Source: Mycobacterium lacus (GTDB lineage: Bacteria > Actinomycetota > Actinomycetes > Mycobacteriales > Mycobacteriaceae). Taken from it: DNA of 64,000 nucleotides. The DNA lies in NCBI RefSeq assembly GCF_010731535.1, contig NZ_AP022581.1:2365952-2429951 (forward strand), written 5' to 3'. A program made the position numbers and the translations under genes. Each line of letters starts with the position of its first letter. Position 1 is the stretch's first letter. Below the pieces are notes generated by a model. That model saw only the letters and a list, made by a program, of their open reading frames with translations. It ran no database searches and was not told the DNA's origin. Positions 31,351-41,596 of this stretch are shown here, piece by piece.

Positions 31351-31438
31351 CCACCGGCGTCGAGTGTGCAACCTGCGACGGGTCCGCGGCCTTGAATCCA
31401 AGGCGCCGAAAGTCGCAATGACGTTACGCTCGCGAACC

Positions 31439-31513
31439 TGGTGGGCGCGGACGGGATCGAACCGCCGACCGCTGGTGTGTAAAACCAGAGCTCTACCACT
31501 GAGCTACGCGCCC
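31439..31513 (-). tRNA. tRNA-Val (anticodon TAC)
   Basis: Acceptor stem GGGCGCG/CGCGCCC, D-arm TAGCTCAGTGGTAGAGC, anticodon arm CTGGTTTTACACACCAG with anticodon TAC, and T-arm GGCGGTTCGATCCCGTC. Discriminator A and an encoded CCA end are at 31442-31439. Cloverleaf pairing is complete. Lies between the DUF2236 gene and ahpE. Confidence 0.97.
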
Positions 31514-31566
31514 CGTGCCCGCCGCAGGCTACACGCCAGAAGGCCAAGCGGCCAGCTCAGGCCCAC

Positions 31567-32028
31567 TCAAGCCTTTAAGGCCGCCAGGGCCTCGGTCCAC
31601 AGCCGCTGGTCGCGGACTTCACCGGGCTGCTTCATCTCGGCGAACCGAATGATCCCCGACCGATCGACGACGAAGGTACCCCGGTTGGAAATCCCCGCCG
31701 CGTCGTTGAATACGCCGTAGGCCTGGCTCACCGCGCCGTGCGGCCAGAAGTCCGATAACACCGGGAACGTGAAACCACTCTCGGTCGCCCAGATCTTGTG
31801 GGTGGGCGGTGGGCCCACCGAAATGGCGAGCGCCACGCTGTCATCGTTGTCGAAGTCGGGCAGGTGATCGCGCAACCGGTCCAGCTCGCCCTGGCAAATC
31901 CCGGTGAAGGCCAGCGGGAAGAACACCAGCAGCACATTCTTGGATCCGCGGTAATCGCTGAGCGTGACGGGCTGCTGATTCTGGTCGCGCAGCGTGAAGT
32001 CGGGGGCGGTGGCGCCGACGTCCAGCAT
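31567..32028 (-). CDS. ahpE: One-cysteine peroxiredoxin AhpE
   Basis: 153 aa, the M. tuberculosis length. Reduces hydroperoxides and peroxynitrite; the peroxidatic Cys45 lies in PLAFTGICQGEL and no resolving Cys follows. Reducing partners in mycobacteria are mycothiol/mycoredoxin-1. ATG at 32028 (MLDVGATAPDFTLRD). The start overlaps the stop of the DUF3052 gene by one base (TGATG), so the two are translationally coupled. Confidence 0.95.
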   Translation of the reverse strand: MLDVGATAPDFTLRDQNQQPVTLSDYRGSKNVLLVFFPLAFTGICQGELDRLRDHLPDFDNDDSVALAISVGPPPTHKIWATESGFTFPVLSDFWPHGAVSQAYGVFNDAAGISNRGTFVVDRSGIIRFAEMKQPGEVRDQRLWTEALAALKA

Positions 32029-32450
32029 CAGCGCTTCCCGGCCCGCGATTTGGGCTGCACCAACCGGCTGGCGCTCCAGTCCCCGAGGTTGACCGACGAG
32101 GTCGGCATCAGGCCGGCGGTGGGGGCCGCCTCGGCGATCTCGGCGGGCAGCACGTGACCGGGCCTGCCCGTCTTGGGCGTCAGCACCCAGATCACGCCGT
32201 CTTCGGCCAGCGGGGTGATGGCGTCCATCAGGGTGTCCACCAGATCGCCGTCTCCGTCTCGCCACCACAGCAGGACGACGTCGATCACCTCGTCGCTGTC
32301 TTCGTCGAGCAGCTCACCGCCACACGCTTCCTCGACCGCAGCGCGGATGTCGTCGTCGGTGTCTTCGTCCCACCCCCACTCCTGAACGACTTGGTCTCGT
32401 TGGATGCCCAGTTTGCGAGCGTAACTCGGGGCGTGATCCGCCGCGACCAC
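32028..32450 (-). CDS. DUF3052 acidic protein
   Basis: 140 aa; counterpart of Rv2239c. Acidic and small, with WGWDEDTDDDIRAAVEEACG and the VIDVVLLWWRDGDGDLVDTLMDA core of DUF3052. GTG start at 32450 chosen because AGGAGG lies 7 nt upstream. Coupled to ahpE. Function not established; its constant link to ahpE in mycobacteria is the only context clue. Confidence 0.85.
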   Translation of the reverse strand: MVAADHAPSYARKLGIQRDQVVQEWGWDEDTDDDIRAAVEEACGGELLDEDSDEVIDVVLLWWRDGDGDLVDTLMDAITPLAEDGVIWVLTPKTGRPGHVLPAEIAEAAPTAGLMPTSSVNLGDWSASRLVQPKSRAGKR

Positions 32451-32531
32451 AGTGGAACCTCCTCTAACCATTCGCACGCCGTGGGATCGGCATTATCGTC
32501 GCACAAGCGAAACCCGACGGACACGGCCGCC

Positions 32532-33101
32532 TCAGAAGGCAGCCAGGCACAGTTTTAGCGCTTTGGTCTTGGTGTCGTTGAGCTGGTCTACGCGGCGGTT
32601 GAACTCCCCCGTCGGCGCGTGCGTGCCGATGGCGTTGGCGACCGCGCGGGCCGCGTCGTCATACGCGTTGAACGCGTCCCGCAGCTGCTGCGAGATCGCG
32701 TCGCTGATGCTGCCCGAGACCGCCGATGCGCTGTTGTTGAGCGCGTCGATGGCCGGGCCTTCGGTCGGGCCGGTGTTGCGGCCCGCGTTGAACGCCGAGA
32801 CAAACGCATTGACCTTGTCGATGGCGTCCTTGCTGGTGGTAGCCAGCGTGTCGCAGGAGCTGCGAATGGCCTTGGTCGTCAGCGATTGTTGTCGCTGAGA
32901 CTCCCGGATGCTCGACGTCGCCGACGAGGCCGACACCGACAGGGATACCGACGACCGGTACGCCGGGGCAAGCCGGGTGTCGGGCGTGGCCGTGCCCTCG
33001 GTCACCGTCGTGCACCCAACGACGCCCATCAGCACCGCCGCGGTGCAGCCCAGCGCCAGGGCGCCTCGCTTGACAGGGACGGCACGCCATCCGATAAGCA
33101 C
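32532..33101 (-). CDS. Predicted lipoprotein of unknown function
   Basis: 189 aa; position of Rv2240c. A basic N-region (RAVPVKRG) precedes a hydrophobic core ending in the lipobox GVVGC, so acylation at that Cys is predicted. The mature part is Ser/Thr/Ala-rich and helical ([20 protein letters not shown]...), ending in [11 protein letters not shown] chose the GTG at 33101, which gives a normal signal length; longer frames reach into the aceE leader. Function unknown. Confidence 0.7.
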   Translation of the reverse strand: MLIGWRAVPVKRGALALGCTAAVLMGVVGCTTVTEGTATPDTRLAPAYRSSVSLSVSASSATSSIRESQRQQSLTTKAIRSSCDTLATTSKDAIDKVNAFVSAFNAGRNTGPTEGPAIDALNNSASAVSGSISDAISQQLRDAFNAYDDAARAVANAIGTHAPTGEFNRRVDQLNDTKTKALKLCLAAF

Positions 33102-33262
33102 GCTTGCAGACGTTACCGGGTCGGGATTGTAACCGCCCCCGACGCACCGGGTTCGCCCTGGACGGTGGCGGTTCCCGCCCGAAACGCATGTGCGGCAGGA
33201 TAGGAGATAGACCACCCCATGCATCCCAGGTAGAAAGCCCCGCCAACTACAGGAGTACCGCG

Positions 33263-36097
33263 TTGACCACCGAGTTCGCGCGCCACGATCTGGCCAAAAC
33301 CCCAAGCAGCGCAAGGGAACCCGACCGCGTTCGGGTGATCCGCGAGGGTGTGGCGTCCTACCTGCCCGATATCGATCCCGAGGAGACGTCGGAGTGGCTC
33401 GAGTCCTTCGACGAATTGCTGGAGCGGTCGGGCCCGACGCGGGCGCGCTACCTGATGCTGCGGCTTCTGGAACGCGCCGGCGAGCAGCGGATCGCCATCC
33501 CGGCGTTGACCTCGACCGATTACGTCAACACCATCCCGACCGAACTGGAGCCGTGGTTTCCCGGCGACGCAGACGTCGAACGCCGATACCGGGCCTGGAT
33601 CCGATGGAACGCGGCGATCATGGTGCACCGCGCGCAAAGACCGGGCGTGGGCGTCGGTGGTCACATTTCGACCTACGCGTCGTCGGCTGCGCTCTACGAG
33701 GTCGGTTTCAACCACTTCTTCCGGGGCAAATCGCACCCCGGCGGCGGGGACCAGGTGTTCATCCAGGGCCACGCGTCCCCCGGCATTTATGCGCGCGCCT
33801 TCCTGGAAGGCCGCCTGTCCGCGGACCAGCTTGACGGCTTCCGCCAGGAGCACAGCCATCTCGGCGGCGGGTTGCCGTCCTACCCGCACCCGAGGCTGAT
33901 GCCCGACTTCTGGGAATTCCCCACGGTGTCAATGGGGCTGGGCCCGATGAACGCCATCTACCAGGCCCGGTTCAACCATTATCTGCACGACCGCGGTATC
34001 AAAGACACCTCCGACCAGCACGTGTGGTGTTTCTTGGGCGACGGCGAGATGGATGAGCCGGAGAGCCGCGGCCTGGCCCATGTGGGCGCCCTGGAAGGCC
34101 TGGACAACCTGACGTTCGTGATCAACTGCAACCTGCAGCGCCTCGACGGCCCGGTCCGCGGCAACGGCAAGATCATCCAGGAGTTGGAGTCGTTCTTCCG
34201 CGGGGCCGGCTGGAACGTCATCAAGGTGGTGTGGGGCCGTGAATGGGACGCCCTGCTGCACGCCGACCGCGACGGCGCCTTGGTGAACTTGATGAACACG
34301 ACGCCCGATGGTGATTACCAGACCTACAAGGCCAACGACGGCGCCTACGTGCGCGACCACTTCTTTGGGCGCGACCCACGCACCAAGGCTCTCGTGGAGC
34401 ACATGAGCGACTCCGAGATCTGGAACCTCAAGCGTGGCGGGCACGACTATCGCAAGGTCTACGCCGCCTACCGGGCCGCCGTCGACCACAAGGGACAGCC
34501 GACGGTGATTCTGGCCAAGACCATCAAGGGCTACTCGCTGGGCGCGCACTTCCAGGGCCGCAACGCCACCCATCAGATGAAAAAGCTTGCGCTGGAAGAC
34601 CTCAAGTACTTCCGGGACGCCATGCGCATTCCGATCAGCGACGCTCAATTGGAGGAGGATCCGTACCTGCCGCCGTACTACCACCCCGGGCCGGACGCCC
34701 CGGAGATCCGGTACCTGCTCGATCGGCGCCGCGCGCTGGGGGGCTTTCTGCCCGAGCGCCGCACTAACGCCAAGGCGCTGAAGCTTCCTGGCCGCGACAT
34801 CTACGCCCCGTTGAAGAGGGGCTCGGGAAGCCAGGAGGTCGCCACCACCATGGCGGTGGTGCGCACCTTCAAGGAAGTATTGCGGGACAGGCAAATTGGC
34901 CCGCGGATCGTGCCGATCATTCCCGACGAGGCGCGCACGTTCGGGATGGACTCGTGGTTCCCGTCGTTGAAGATCTACAACCGCCTTGGTCAGCTGTACA
35001 CGGCGGTCGACGCCGAGCTGATGCTGGCGTACAAGGAGAGCGAGATCGGGCAGATCCTGCACGAGGGCATCAACGAAGCCGGGTCGGTGGCCTCATTCAC
35101 CGCGGCCGGCACCTCGTATGCGACGCACAACGAACCGATGATCCCGATCTACATCTTCTATTCGGCGTTCGGGTTCCAGCGCACCGGCGACGGCCTGTGG
35201 GCCGCGGCCGACCAGATGGCGCGTGGCTTCCTGCTCGGCGCCACCGCGGGACGCACCACACTGACCGGCGAGGGCCTGCAGCACGCCGACGGTCACTCGC
35301 TACTGTTGGCGGCCACCAACCCGGCGGTGGTCTCCTACGACCCCGCGTTCGCCTACGAAATCGCCTACATCGTGGAAAGCGGGCTGTCCCGGATGTTCGG
35401 GGAGAACCCGGAGAACGTGTTCTTCTACATCACCGTCTACAACGAGCCGTATGTTCAGCCGCCGGAGCCGGAGAACTTCGATCCCGAGGGCCTGCTGCGG
35501 GGCATGTACCGGTACCGGGCCGCCACGGAGCAGCACACCAGCAGGGCGCAGATCCTGGCCTCGGGGGTGTCCATGCCCGCCGCGCTGAAGGCGGCGGAGC
35601 TGCTGGCCGCCGAGTGGGATGTCGCCGCCGACGTGTGGTCGGTGACCAGTTGGGGCGAGCTCAACCGCGACGGGGTTGCCGCCGAGACCGCCAACCTGCG
35701 CCACCCCGAACGACCGGCCCGCGTCCCGTACGTGACCCAGGCCCTCGCCGGGTGCAGCGGGCCCGTGATCGCCGTATCCGATTGGATGCGCGCGGTCCCC
35801 GAGCAGATCCGGCCCTGGGTGCCCGGCTCCTACGTCACGCTGGGCACCGACGGGTTCGGCTTCTCCGACACCCGGCCCGCCGCTCGGCGCTACTTCAACA
35901 CCGACGCCGAATCCCAGGCGGTCGCGGTGCTGGAGGCGCTGGCACGCGATGGTGAGATCGACCAATCGGTGCCAGTCACGGCCGCCAAGCAGTACCGGAT
36001 CGACGACGTGCAGGCCGCGCCGGAGCTGGGGGTACTCCCCAGCTCCGCGGTGACCCCACCCGCTTGCGGGGGAACGTCGGATCCCGGCGTCGCGTGA
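33263..36097 (+). CDS. aceE: Pyruvate dehydrogenase E1 component AceE (homodimeric)
   Basis: 944 aa. Decarboxylates pyruvate with thiamine diphosphate and passes acetyl to DlaT. ThDP motif [10 protein letters not shown]...NLTFVINCN at about residues 260-290; [21 protein letters not shown] and the HQMKKL block are typical of AceE. The start is the TTG at 33263 (MTTEFARHD) with AGGAG 7 nt upstream. The extreme C-terminus contains about 15 extra residues ([15 protein letters not shown]) not in the M. tuberculosis sequence I remember. Upstream 161 bp is non-coding and holds the promoter. Confidence 0.95.
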   Translation: MTTEFARHDLAKTPSSAREPDRVRVIREGVASYLPDIDPEETSEWLESFDELLERSGPTRARYLMLRLLERAGEQRIAIPALTSTDYVNTIPTELEPWFPGDADVERRYRAWIRWNAAIMVHRAQRPGVGVGGHISTYASSAALYEVGFNHFFRGKSHPGGGDQVFIQGHASPGIYARAFLEGRLSADQLDGFRQEHSHLGGGLPSYPHPRLMPDFWEFPTVSMGLGPMNAIYQARFNHYLHDRGIKDTSDQHVWCFLGDGEMDEPESRGLAHVGALEGLDNLTFVINCNLQRLDGPVRGNGKIIQELESFFRGAGWNVIKVVWGREWDALLHADRDGALVNLMNTTPDGDYQTYKANDGAYVRDHFFGRDPRTKALVEHMSDSEIWNLKRGGHDYRKVYAAYRAAVDHKGQPTVILAKTIKGYSLGAHFQGRNATHQMKKLALEDLKYFRDAMRIPISDAQLEEDPYLPPYYHPGPDAPEIRYLLDRRRALGGFLPERRTNAKALKLPGRDIYAPLKRGSGSQEVATTMAVVRTFKEVLRDRQIGPRIVPIIPDEARTFGMDSWFPSLKIYNRLGQLYTAVDAELMLAYKESEIGQILHEGINEAGSVASFTAAGTSYATHNEPMIPIYIFYSAFGFQRTGDGLWAAADQMARGFLLGATAGRTTLTGEGLQHADGHSLLLAATNPAVVSYDPAFAYEIAYIVESGLSRMFGENPENVFFYITVYNEPYVQPPEPENFDPEGLLRGMYRYRAATEQHTSRAQILASGVSMPAALKAAELLAAEWDVAADVWSVTSWGELNRDGVAAETANLRHPERPARVPYVTQALAGCSGPVIAVSDWMRAVPEQIRPWVPGSYVTLGTDGFGFSDTRPAARRYFNTDAESQAVAVLEALARDGEIDQSVPVTAAKQYRIDDVQAAPELGVLPSSAVTPPACGGTSDPGVA

Positions 36098-36160
36098 TCC
36101 CGTCACACGCCCGCGTCGCTCTTGGAGGAAAGTTCCAGAAACCTGGCGTAGCTTTTAGGC

Positions 36161-37489
36161 GTGAATGACAACCTGTTTGCCGGCCCCTTCGCGCGCCATC
36201 CGCGGTCGCCGCTCGAACTGCTGGACACCGTGCCCGAATCGGTGCTGCGGCGGTTGAAGCAATACTCGGGCCGGCTGGCCACCGAGGCAGTCTCGGCCAT
36301 GCAAGAGCGGTTGCCGTTCTTCGCCGACCTGGAAGCCTCTCAGCGCGCCAGCGTGGCGCTGGTGGTCCAGACGGCCGTGGTGAACTTCGTCGAGTGGATG
36401 CAGGACCCGCACAGCAACGTCAGCTACACCGCGCAGGCATTCGAGTTGGTCCCCCAGGACCTCAGGCAACGAATCGCGTTGCGCCACACCGTGGACATGG
36501 TGCGGGTCACGATGGAGTTCTTCGAGGAAGTGGTGCCGCTGCTGGCCCGCTCCGAAGAACAGTTGACCGCGCTCACAGTCGGCATTTTGAAGTACAGCCG
36601 CGACCTGGCGTTTACCGCCGCCTCGGCGTACGCCGACGCGGCCGAGGCGCGGGGCACCTGGGACAGCCGGATGGAGGCCAGCGTTGTCGACGCGGTGGTC
36701 CGCGGCGACACCGGCCCTGAGCTGCTGTCGCGGGCGGCCGCGTTGAACTGGGACACGACCGCGCCCGCGACGGTCGTGGTGGGCACCCCGGCACCCGGCC
36801 GGGACGGCTCGAACAACGAGGTCGACAGCGAACGGGCCAGCCAGGACGTCCGCGATATCGCCGCTCGCCACGGCCGCGCGGCACTGACCGACGTGCACGG
36901 CACCTGGTTGGTGGCCATCGTGTCCGGTCAGTTGTCGCCGACGGACAAATTCCTGCAGGACATCCTTGAGGCCTTCTCCGACGGCCCGGTGGTCATCGGA
37001 CCGACCTCGCCGATGCTCACCGCGGCCTGCCACAGCGCCAGCGAGGCGATTTCCGGGATGAACGCCGTCGCCGGGTGGAGCGGGGCGCCACGGCCCGTAC
37101 TGGCCAGGGAGCTGCTGCCGGAACGCGCACTGATGGGTGATGCGTCGGCGATCGTGGCGCTGCACACCGACGTGATGCGGCCATTGGCCGATGCCGGACC
37201 GACGCTCACCGAGACACTCGATGCTTATCTAGACTGTGGCGGCGCGATTGAGGCCTGTGCCAGGAAGTTGTTCGTTCATCCAAACACGGTTCGATATCGG
37301 CTCAAGCGCATCACCGACTTCACCGGCCGCGATCCCACCCAGCCGCGTGACGCCTACGTCCTTCGGGTGGCGTCCACGGTGGGCCAACTGAACTACCCGA
37401 CGGTTCACACCAGCGTCGGTAGCAACGCCATCGCCCCGCTGCCCGCCGCGGTAAGGGGCGGTATCCGACCGCACCTGGGCGCGCAGTGA
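36161..37489 (+). CDS. mabR: MabR, PucR-type regulator of the FAS-II operon
   Basis: 442 aa with a GTG start; counterpart of Rv2242. The C-terminal PucR helix-turn-helix is visible as TETLDAYLDCGGAIEACARKLFVHPNTVRYRLKRI. The protein binds an inverted TTTTGT/ACAAAA site before fabD in characterised mycobacteria and responds to long-chain acyl-CoA. A matching site exists here at 37540-37560, 51 bp after the mabR stop. The C-terminus extends about 28 residues beyond the M. tuberculosis end I recall. Confidence 0.93.
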   Translation: MNDNLFAGPFARHPRSPLELLDTVPESVLRRLKQYSGRLATEAVSAMQERLPFFADLEASQRASVALVVQTAVVNFVEWMQDPHSNVSYTAQAFELVPQDLRQRIALRHTVDMVRVTMEFFEEVVPLLARSEEQLTALTVGILKYSRDLAFTAASAYADAAEARGTWDSRMEASVVDAVVRGDTGPELLSRAAALNWDTTAPATVVVGTPAPGRDGSNNEVDSERASQDVRDIAARHGRAALTDVHGTWLVAIVSGQLSPTDKFLQDILEAFSDGPVVIGPTSPMLTAACHSASEAISGMNAVAGWSGAPRPVLARELLPERALMGDASAIVALHTDVMRPLADAGPTLTETLDAYLDCGGAIEACARKLFVHPNTVRYRLKRITDFTGRDPTQPRDAYVLRVASTVGQLNYPTVHTSVGSNAIAPLPAAVRGGIRPHLGAQ

Positions 37490-37539
37490 TCTAAGCAACA
37501 GATCGCGGGACGATCTCAAACGTGTAGCTTACGGGCCTG

Positions 37540-37560
37540 TTTTGTAGGGTGTACACAAAA
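37540..37560. promoter_or_regulatory. MabR operator before fabD
   Basis: Exact TTTTGT-N9-ACAAAA inverted repeat, 66 bp upstream of the fabD GTG. This is the published MabR binding consensus, and mabR is the adjacent upstream gene. It should control fabD-acpM-kasA-kasB-accD6 as one operon. Binding itself is inferred from the match. Confidence 0.9.
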
Positions 37561-37626
37561 ACCTAAGACGAGGTTCATAATCTGTTACACCCCGCAAAAC
37601 CGTCTTCACAGTGTTCTCTTAGACAC

Positions 37627-38544
37627 GTGATTGCGTTGCTCGCACCCGGACAGGGTTCGCAGACCGAAGGAATGCTGTCGCCGTGGCTGGAACTGCCGGG
37701 CGCGGCAGACCAGATCGCGTCCTGGTCCGAGGCCAGCGGCCTGGATCTGGCGCGGTTGGGCACCACCGCGTCGACCGAGGAGATCACCGACACCGCGATC
37801 GCCCAGCCGTTGATCGTCGCGGCCACCCTGCTCGCTCACCGGGAGCTGACCAAGCGTGGGCTGCTGACGGCGGGGCCATTCGTCGTGGCCGGTCACTCCG
37901 TCGGCGAGATCGCGGCATACGCGATCGCCGGCGTCATGGCCGAAGACGACGCCGTTGCGCTGGCTGCCACCCGCGGCGCGGAGATGGCCAAAGCGTGCGC
38001 CATCGAGCCCACCGGCATGTCCGCGGTGCTCGGCGGTGACGAGGCCGAGGTGCTGGGCCGCCTGGAGCAACTCGACTTGGTCCCTGCCAACCGCAACGCC
38101 GCTGGCCAGATCGTCGCCGCCGGCCTGCTGACCGCGCTGGAGAAGCTCGCCGAGGACCCGCCCGCCAGGGCTCGGGTGCGCCCGCTGGGTGTGGCCGGAG
38201 CGTTCCACACCAGTTTCATGGCTTCGGCTCTCGACGGCTACGCCGCAGCGGCGGCACGCATCGCCATCAACGAGCCGACGGCCACGCTATTGTCCAACCG
38301 CGACGGGAAGCCGGTTGCCTCCGCGACCGCGGCGATGGACGCCTTGGTCTCTCAGCTCACGCAGCCGGTGCGCTGGGACCTGTGCACCGCGTACATCCGT
38401 GAGCACAGCGAGCACAATGTCACGGCGATCGTGGAGTTCCCCCCGGCGGGCGCCCTCACCGGTATCGCCAAACGTGAACTTCGGGGGGTTCCGACGCATG
38501 CCGTCAAGTCGCCCGCAGACCTGGACGAGTTGGCAAACCTGTAA
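37627..38544 (+). CDS. fabD: Malonyl-CoA:ACP transacylase FabD
   Basis: 305 aa. Loads malonyl onto AcpM for FAS-II. Active-site Ser91 in GHSVGE, N-terminal oxyanion motif APGQGSQ, and the distal His in GAFHTSFM. GTG start at 37627, 66 bp after the MabR operator. First gene of the FAS-II operon. Confidence 0.96.
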   Translation: MIALLAPGQGSQTEGMLSPWLELPGAADQIASWSEASGLDLARLGTTASTEEITDTAIAQPLIVAATLLAHRELTKRGLLTAGPFVVAGHSVGEIAAYAIAGVMAEDDAVALAATRGAEMAKACAIEPTGMSAVLGGDEAEVLGRLEQLDLVPANRNAAGQIVAAGLLTALEKLAEDPPARARVRPLGVAGAFHTSFMASALDGYAAAAARIAINEPTATLLSNRDGKPVASATAAMDALVSQLTQPVRWDLCTAYIREHSEHNVTAIVEFPPAGALTGIAKRELRGVPTHAVKSPADLDELANL

Positions 38545-38632
38545 CACCAGCTTTGGCCAGTACAACCACACACCGCTCCAAGAGCACGTCAATTCGATTT
38601 ACCCACAACACATTACGAAGGGAAGCAAGGCT

Positions 38633-38980
38633 GTGGCCGTAACTCAGGAAGAAATCATCGCCGGTATTGCCGAGATCATCGAAGAGGTCACCGGTATCGA
38701 GCCGTCCGAGGTCACCCCGGAGAAGTCGTTCGTCGACGACCTGGACATCGACTCGCTGTCGATGGTCGAGATCGCGGTGCAGACCGAGGACAAGTACGGC
38801 GTCAAGATCCCCGACGAGGACCTGGCCGGTCTGCGCACCGTCGGTGACGTTGTCGCTTACATCCAGAAGCTTGAGGAAGAGAACCCCGAGGCCGCTCAGG
38901 CGCTGCGCGCCAAGATCGAGTCGGAGAACCCCGAGGCCGTCGAAAAAGTTCAGGCAAGGCTGGAAGCGGACAGCAAGTGA
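38633..38980 (+). CDS. acpM: Meromycolate acyl carrier protein AcpM
   Basis: 115 aa. The phosphopantetheine attachment site is Ser41 in [11 protein letters not shown] mycobacterium-specific acidic C-terminal tail (about residues 80-115) is present. Carries growing meromycolate chains between FAS-II enzymes. GTG start at 38633; the stop overlaps the kasA start by 3 bp within GTGA. Confidence 0.97.
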   Translation: MAVTQEEIIAGIAEIIEEVTGIEPSEVTPEKSFVDDLDIDSLSMVEIAVQTEDKYGVKIPDEDLAGLRTVGDVVAYIQKLEEENPEAAQALRAKIESENPEAVEKVQARLEADSK

Positions 38981-40227
38981 CTAAGCCTTCCACTGCTAAT
39001 GGCGGTTACCCCAGCGTTGTGGTGACCGCCGTCACAGCGACGACGTCGATCTCGCCGGACATCGAGAGCACGTGGAAGGGTCTGTTGGCCGGCGAGAGCG
39101 GCATCCACGTCCTTGAAGACGAGTTCGTCACCAAATGGGACCTACCGGTCAAGATCGGCGGCCACCTCAAGGAACCGATCGATAGCCACATGGGCCGGCT
39201 GGACATGCGGCGGATGTCGTATGTCCAGCGCATGGGCAAATTGTTGAGCGGTCAGCTGTGGGAAACCGCAGGCACCCCGGAGGTCGATCCGGACCGATTC
39301 GCCGTCGTCGTCGGCACCGGTCTGGGCGGCGCCGAGCGGATCGTGGAGAGCTACGACCTGATGAACCAGGGCGGGCCCCGCAAGGTGTCCCCGCTTGCCG
39401 TTCAAATGATCATGCCCAACGGCGCCGCGGCGACCGTCGGGCTGCAACTCGGCGCCCGGGCCGGGGTGATGACCCCGGTGTCGGCCTGCTCGTCGGGCTC
39501 GGAGGCGATCGCTCACGCTTGGCGTCAGATCGTCATGGGTGATGCGGACGTCGCCGTCTGCGGCGGTGTCGAAGGACCCATCGAGGCGCTACCCATTGCG
39601 GCGTTCTCCATGATGCGGGCCATGTCGACCCGCAATGACGAGCCCGAGCGTGCGTCGCGGCCGTTCGACAAAGACCGCGACGGCTTCGTGTTCGGCGAGG
39701 CCGGGGCGCTCATGCTCATCGAGACCGAGGAGCACGCGAAGGCCCGCGGCGCCCAGCCGCTGGCCAGATTGCTGGGTGCCGGGATCACCTCGGACGCCTT
39801 CCACATGGTGGCGCCTGCGGCGGACGGCGTGCGTGCCGGCAGGGCGATGACACGGGCGCTGGAGCTGGCGGGCCTGTCGCCGGCGGACATCGACCACGTC
39901 AACGCGCACGGGACGGCGACACCGATCGGCGACACCGCGGAGGCCAATGCCATCCGGGTCGCCGGTTGTGAGCGGGCGGCGGTGTATGCCCCGAAGTCGG
40001 CGCTGGGCCACTCCATCGGCGCGGTCGGTGCCCTCGAATCCGTGCTCACGGTGCTGACGCTTCGCGACGGCGTCATTCCGCCCACGCTGAACTACGAGAC
40101 CCCGGATCCCGAGATCGACCTCGATGTTGTCGCGGGTGAACCCCGCTACGGCGATTACCGTTACGCGATCAACAACTCGTTCGGGTTCGGCGGCCACAAT
40201 GTGGCGCTCGCCTTCGGGCGCTACTGA
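38977..40227 (+). CDS. kasA: Beta-ketoacyl-ACP synthase KasA
   Basis: 416 aa, identical in length to M. tuberculosis KasA. The catalytic triad is in place: Cys171 (SACSSGSE), His311 ([11 protein letters not shown]) and His345 (ALGHSIGA). Elongates acyl chains by two carbons during early meromycolate synthesis. GTG start at 38977 overlaps acpM. Target of thiolactomycin-type inhibitors in other mycobacteria. Confidence 0.97.
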   Translation: MTKPSTANGGYPSVVVTAVTATTSISPDIESTWKGLLAGESGIHVLEDEFVTKWDLPVKIGGHLKEPIDSHMGRLDMRRMSYVQRMGKLLSGQLWETAGTPEVDPDRFAVVVGTGLGGAERIVESYDLMNQGGPRKVSPLAVQMIMPNGAAATVGLQLGARAGVMTPVSACSSGSEAIAHAWRQIVMGDADVAVCGGVEGPIEALPIAAFSMMRAMSTRNDEPERASRPFDKDRDGFVFGEAGALMLIETEEHAKARGAQPLARLLGAGITSDAFHMVAPAADGVRAGRAMTRALELAGLSPADIDHVNAHGTATPIGDTAEANAIRVAGCERAAVYAPKSALGHSIGAVGALESVLTVLTLRDGVIPPTLNYETPDPEIDLDVVAGEPRYGDYRYAINNSFGFGGHNVALAFGRY

Positions 40228-40245
40228 ACACGGCGTCCGGCGACG

Positions 40246-41562
40246 ATGCGGGCCGCACGCGGCCCGAGGAGGAGCCGGACAGATACGGAAGGAACGTTCG
40301 CTAGACCCATGACGGAGCTGGTTACAGGGAAGGCCCTGCCCAATGTGGTGGTCACCGGTATCGCCATGACCACCGCACTCGCGACCGACGCGGAGACCAC
40401 CTGGAAGTTGTTGCTGGACAGCCAAAGTGGAATTCGCACCCTCGACGACCCGTTCGTCGAGGAGTTCGACCTACCGGTCCGCATCGGCGGGCACCTGCTG
40501 GAGGAATTCGACCATCAGCTGACGCGGGTCGAGCTGCGTCGGACGGCATACCTGCAGAGAATGTCCACCATATTGGGCCGCCGGGTATGGGAGAACACCG
40601 GATCGCCGGAGGTCGACACCAACCGGCTGGCGGTGTCCATCGGCACCGGGCTGGGCTCGGCCGAAGAGCTCGTATTCGGTTACGACGACATGCGCGCTCG
40701 CGGCTTCAGGGCGATCTCTCCGCTGGCCGTGCAGAAGTACATGCCCAATGGTGCCGCCGCGGCCGTCGGCCTGGAACGCCATGCCAAGGCCGGGGTGATG
40801 ACGCCGGTGTCGGCGTGCGCGTCTGGTTCCGAAGCGATCGCCCGCGCGTGGCAGCAGATCGTGCTCGGTGAGGCCGACATCGCGATCTGCGGTGGCGTGG
40901 AAACCAGGATCGAGGCGGTACCCATCGCCGGGTTCGCCAACATGCGCATCGTGATGTCCACCAACAACGACGATCCCGCCGGTGCCTGTCGCCCGTTCGA
41001 CAGGGACCGCGACGGCTTCGTCTTCGGTGAGGCCGGCGCTTTGATGGTGATCGAGACCGAGGAGCACGCCAAGGCACGCGGCGCCAACATCCTGGCTCGC
41101 ATCATGGGGGCCAGCATCACCTCGGACGGCTATCACATGGTGGCACCGGACCCCAACGGGGAACGCGCCGGGCACGCGATCACGCGGGCGGTGCAGCTGG
41201 CGGGCCTGGTTCCCAGCGACATCGACCACGTCAACGCCCATGCCACCGGCACCCAGGTCGGCGACCTGGCCGAGGGCAGGGCGATCAACAACGCCCTCGG
41301 CAGCAATAGGCCGGCGGTATACGCGCCCAAGTCCGCCCTCGGCCATTCGGTCGGTGCGGTCGGCGCGGTGGAATCGATCTTGACGGTGCTCGCGTTGCGG
41401 GATCAGATAATCCCCCCGACACTGAATCTGGTCAACCTCGATCCAGAGATCGACCTGGATGTGGTGGCCGGGAAGCCGCGGCCGGGTAACTACCGGTATG
41501 CGGTCAACAACTCGTTCGGATTCGGCGGTCACAACGTGGCGATCGCCTTTGGGCGTTACTAG
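40246..41562 (+). CDS. kasB: Beta-ketoacyl-ACP synthase KasB
   Basis: 438 aa from the ATG at 40246, or 417 aa from the ATG at 40309. Paralogue of KasA with [19 protein letters not shown] and ALGHSVGA catalytic blocks. Extends meromycolates to full length. The leader [12 protein letters not shown] before the second ATG resembles the M. tuberculosis leader, which favours the longer form, but neither start has a well-placed SD. Starts 18 bp after kasA. Confidence 0.93.
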   Translation: MRAARGPRRSRTDTEGTFARPMTELVTGKALPNVVVTGIAMTTALATDAETTWKLLLDSQSGIRTLDDPFVEEFDLPVRIGGHLLEEFDHQLTRVELRRTAYLQRMSTILGRRVWENTGSPEVDTNRLAVSIGTGLGSAEELVFGYDDMRARGFRAISPLAVQKYMPNGAAAAVGLERHAKAGVMTPVSACASGSEAIARAWQQIVLGEADIAICGGVETRIEAVPIAGFANMRIVMSTNNDDPAGACRPFDRDRDGFVFGEAGALMVIETEEHAKARGANILARIMGASITSDGYHMVAPDPNGERAGHAITRAVQLAGLVPSDIDHVNAHATGTQVGDLAEGRAINNALGSNRPAVYAPKSALGHSVGAVGAVESILTVLALRDQIIPPTLNLVNLDPEIDLDVVAGKPRPGNYRYAVNNSFGFGGHNVAIAFGRY

Positions 41563-41596
41563 GCCCGAGCACCACTCGGAACACAGGAGACCTGCG

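Noticed and set aside
33104..33262. N-terminal extension of AceE by 53 codons
   Set aside because: Not conserved; the TTG at 33263 has a well-spaced SD and gives the known N-terminus.
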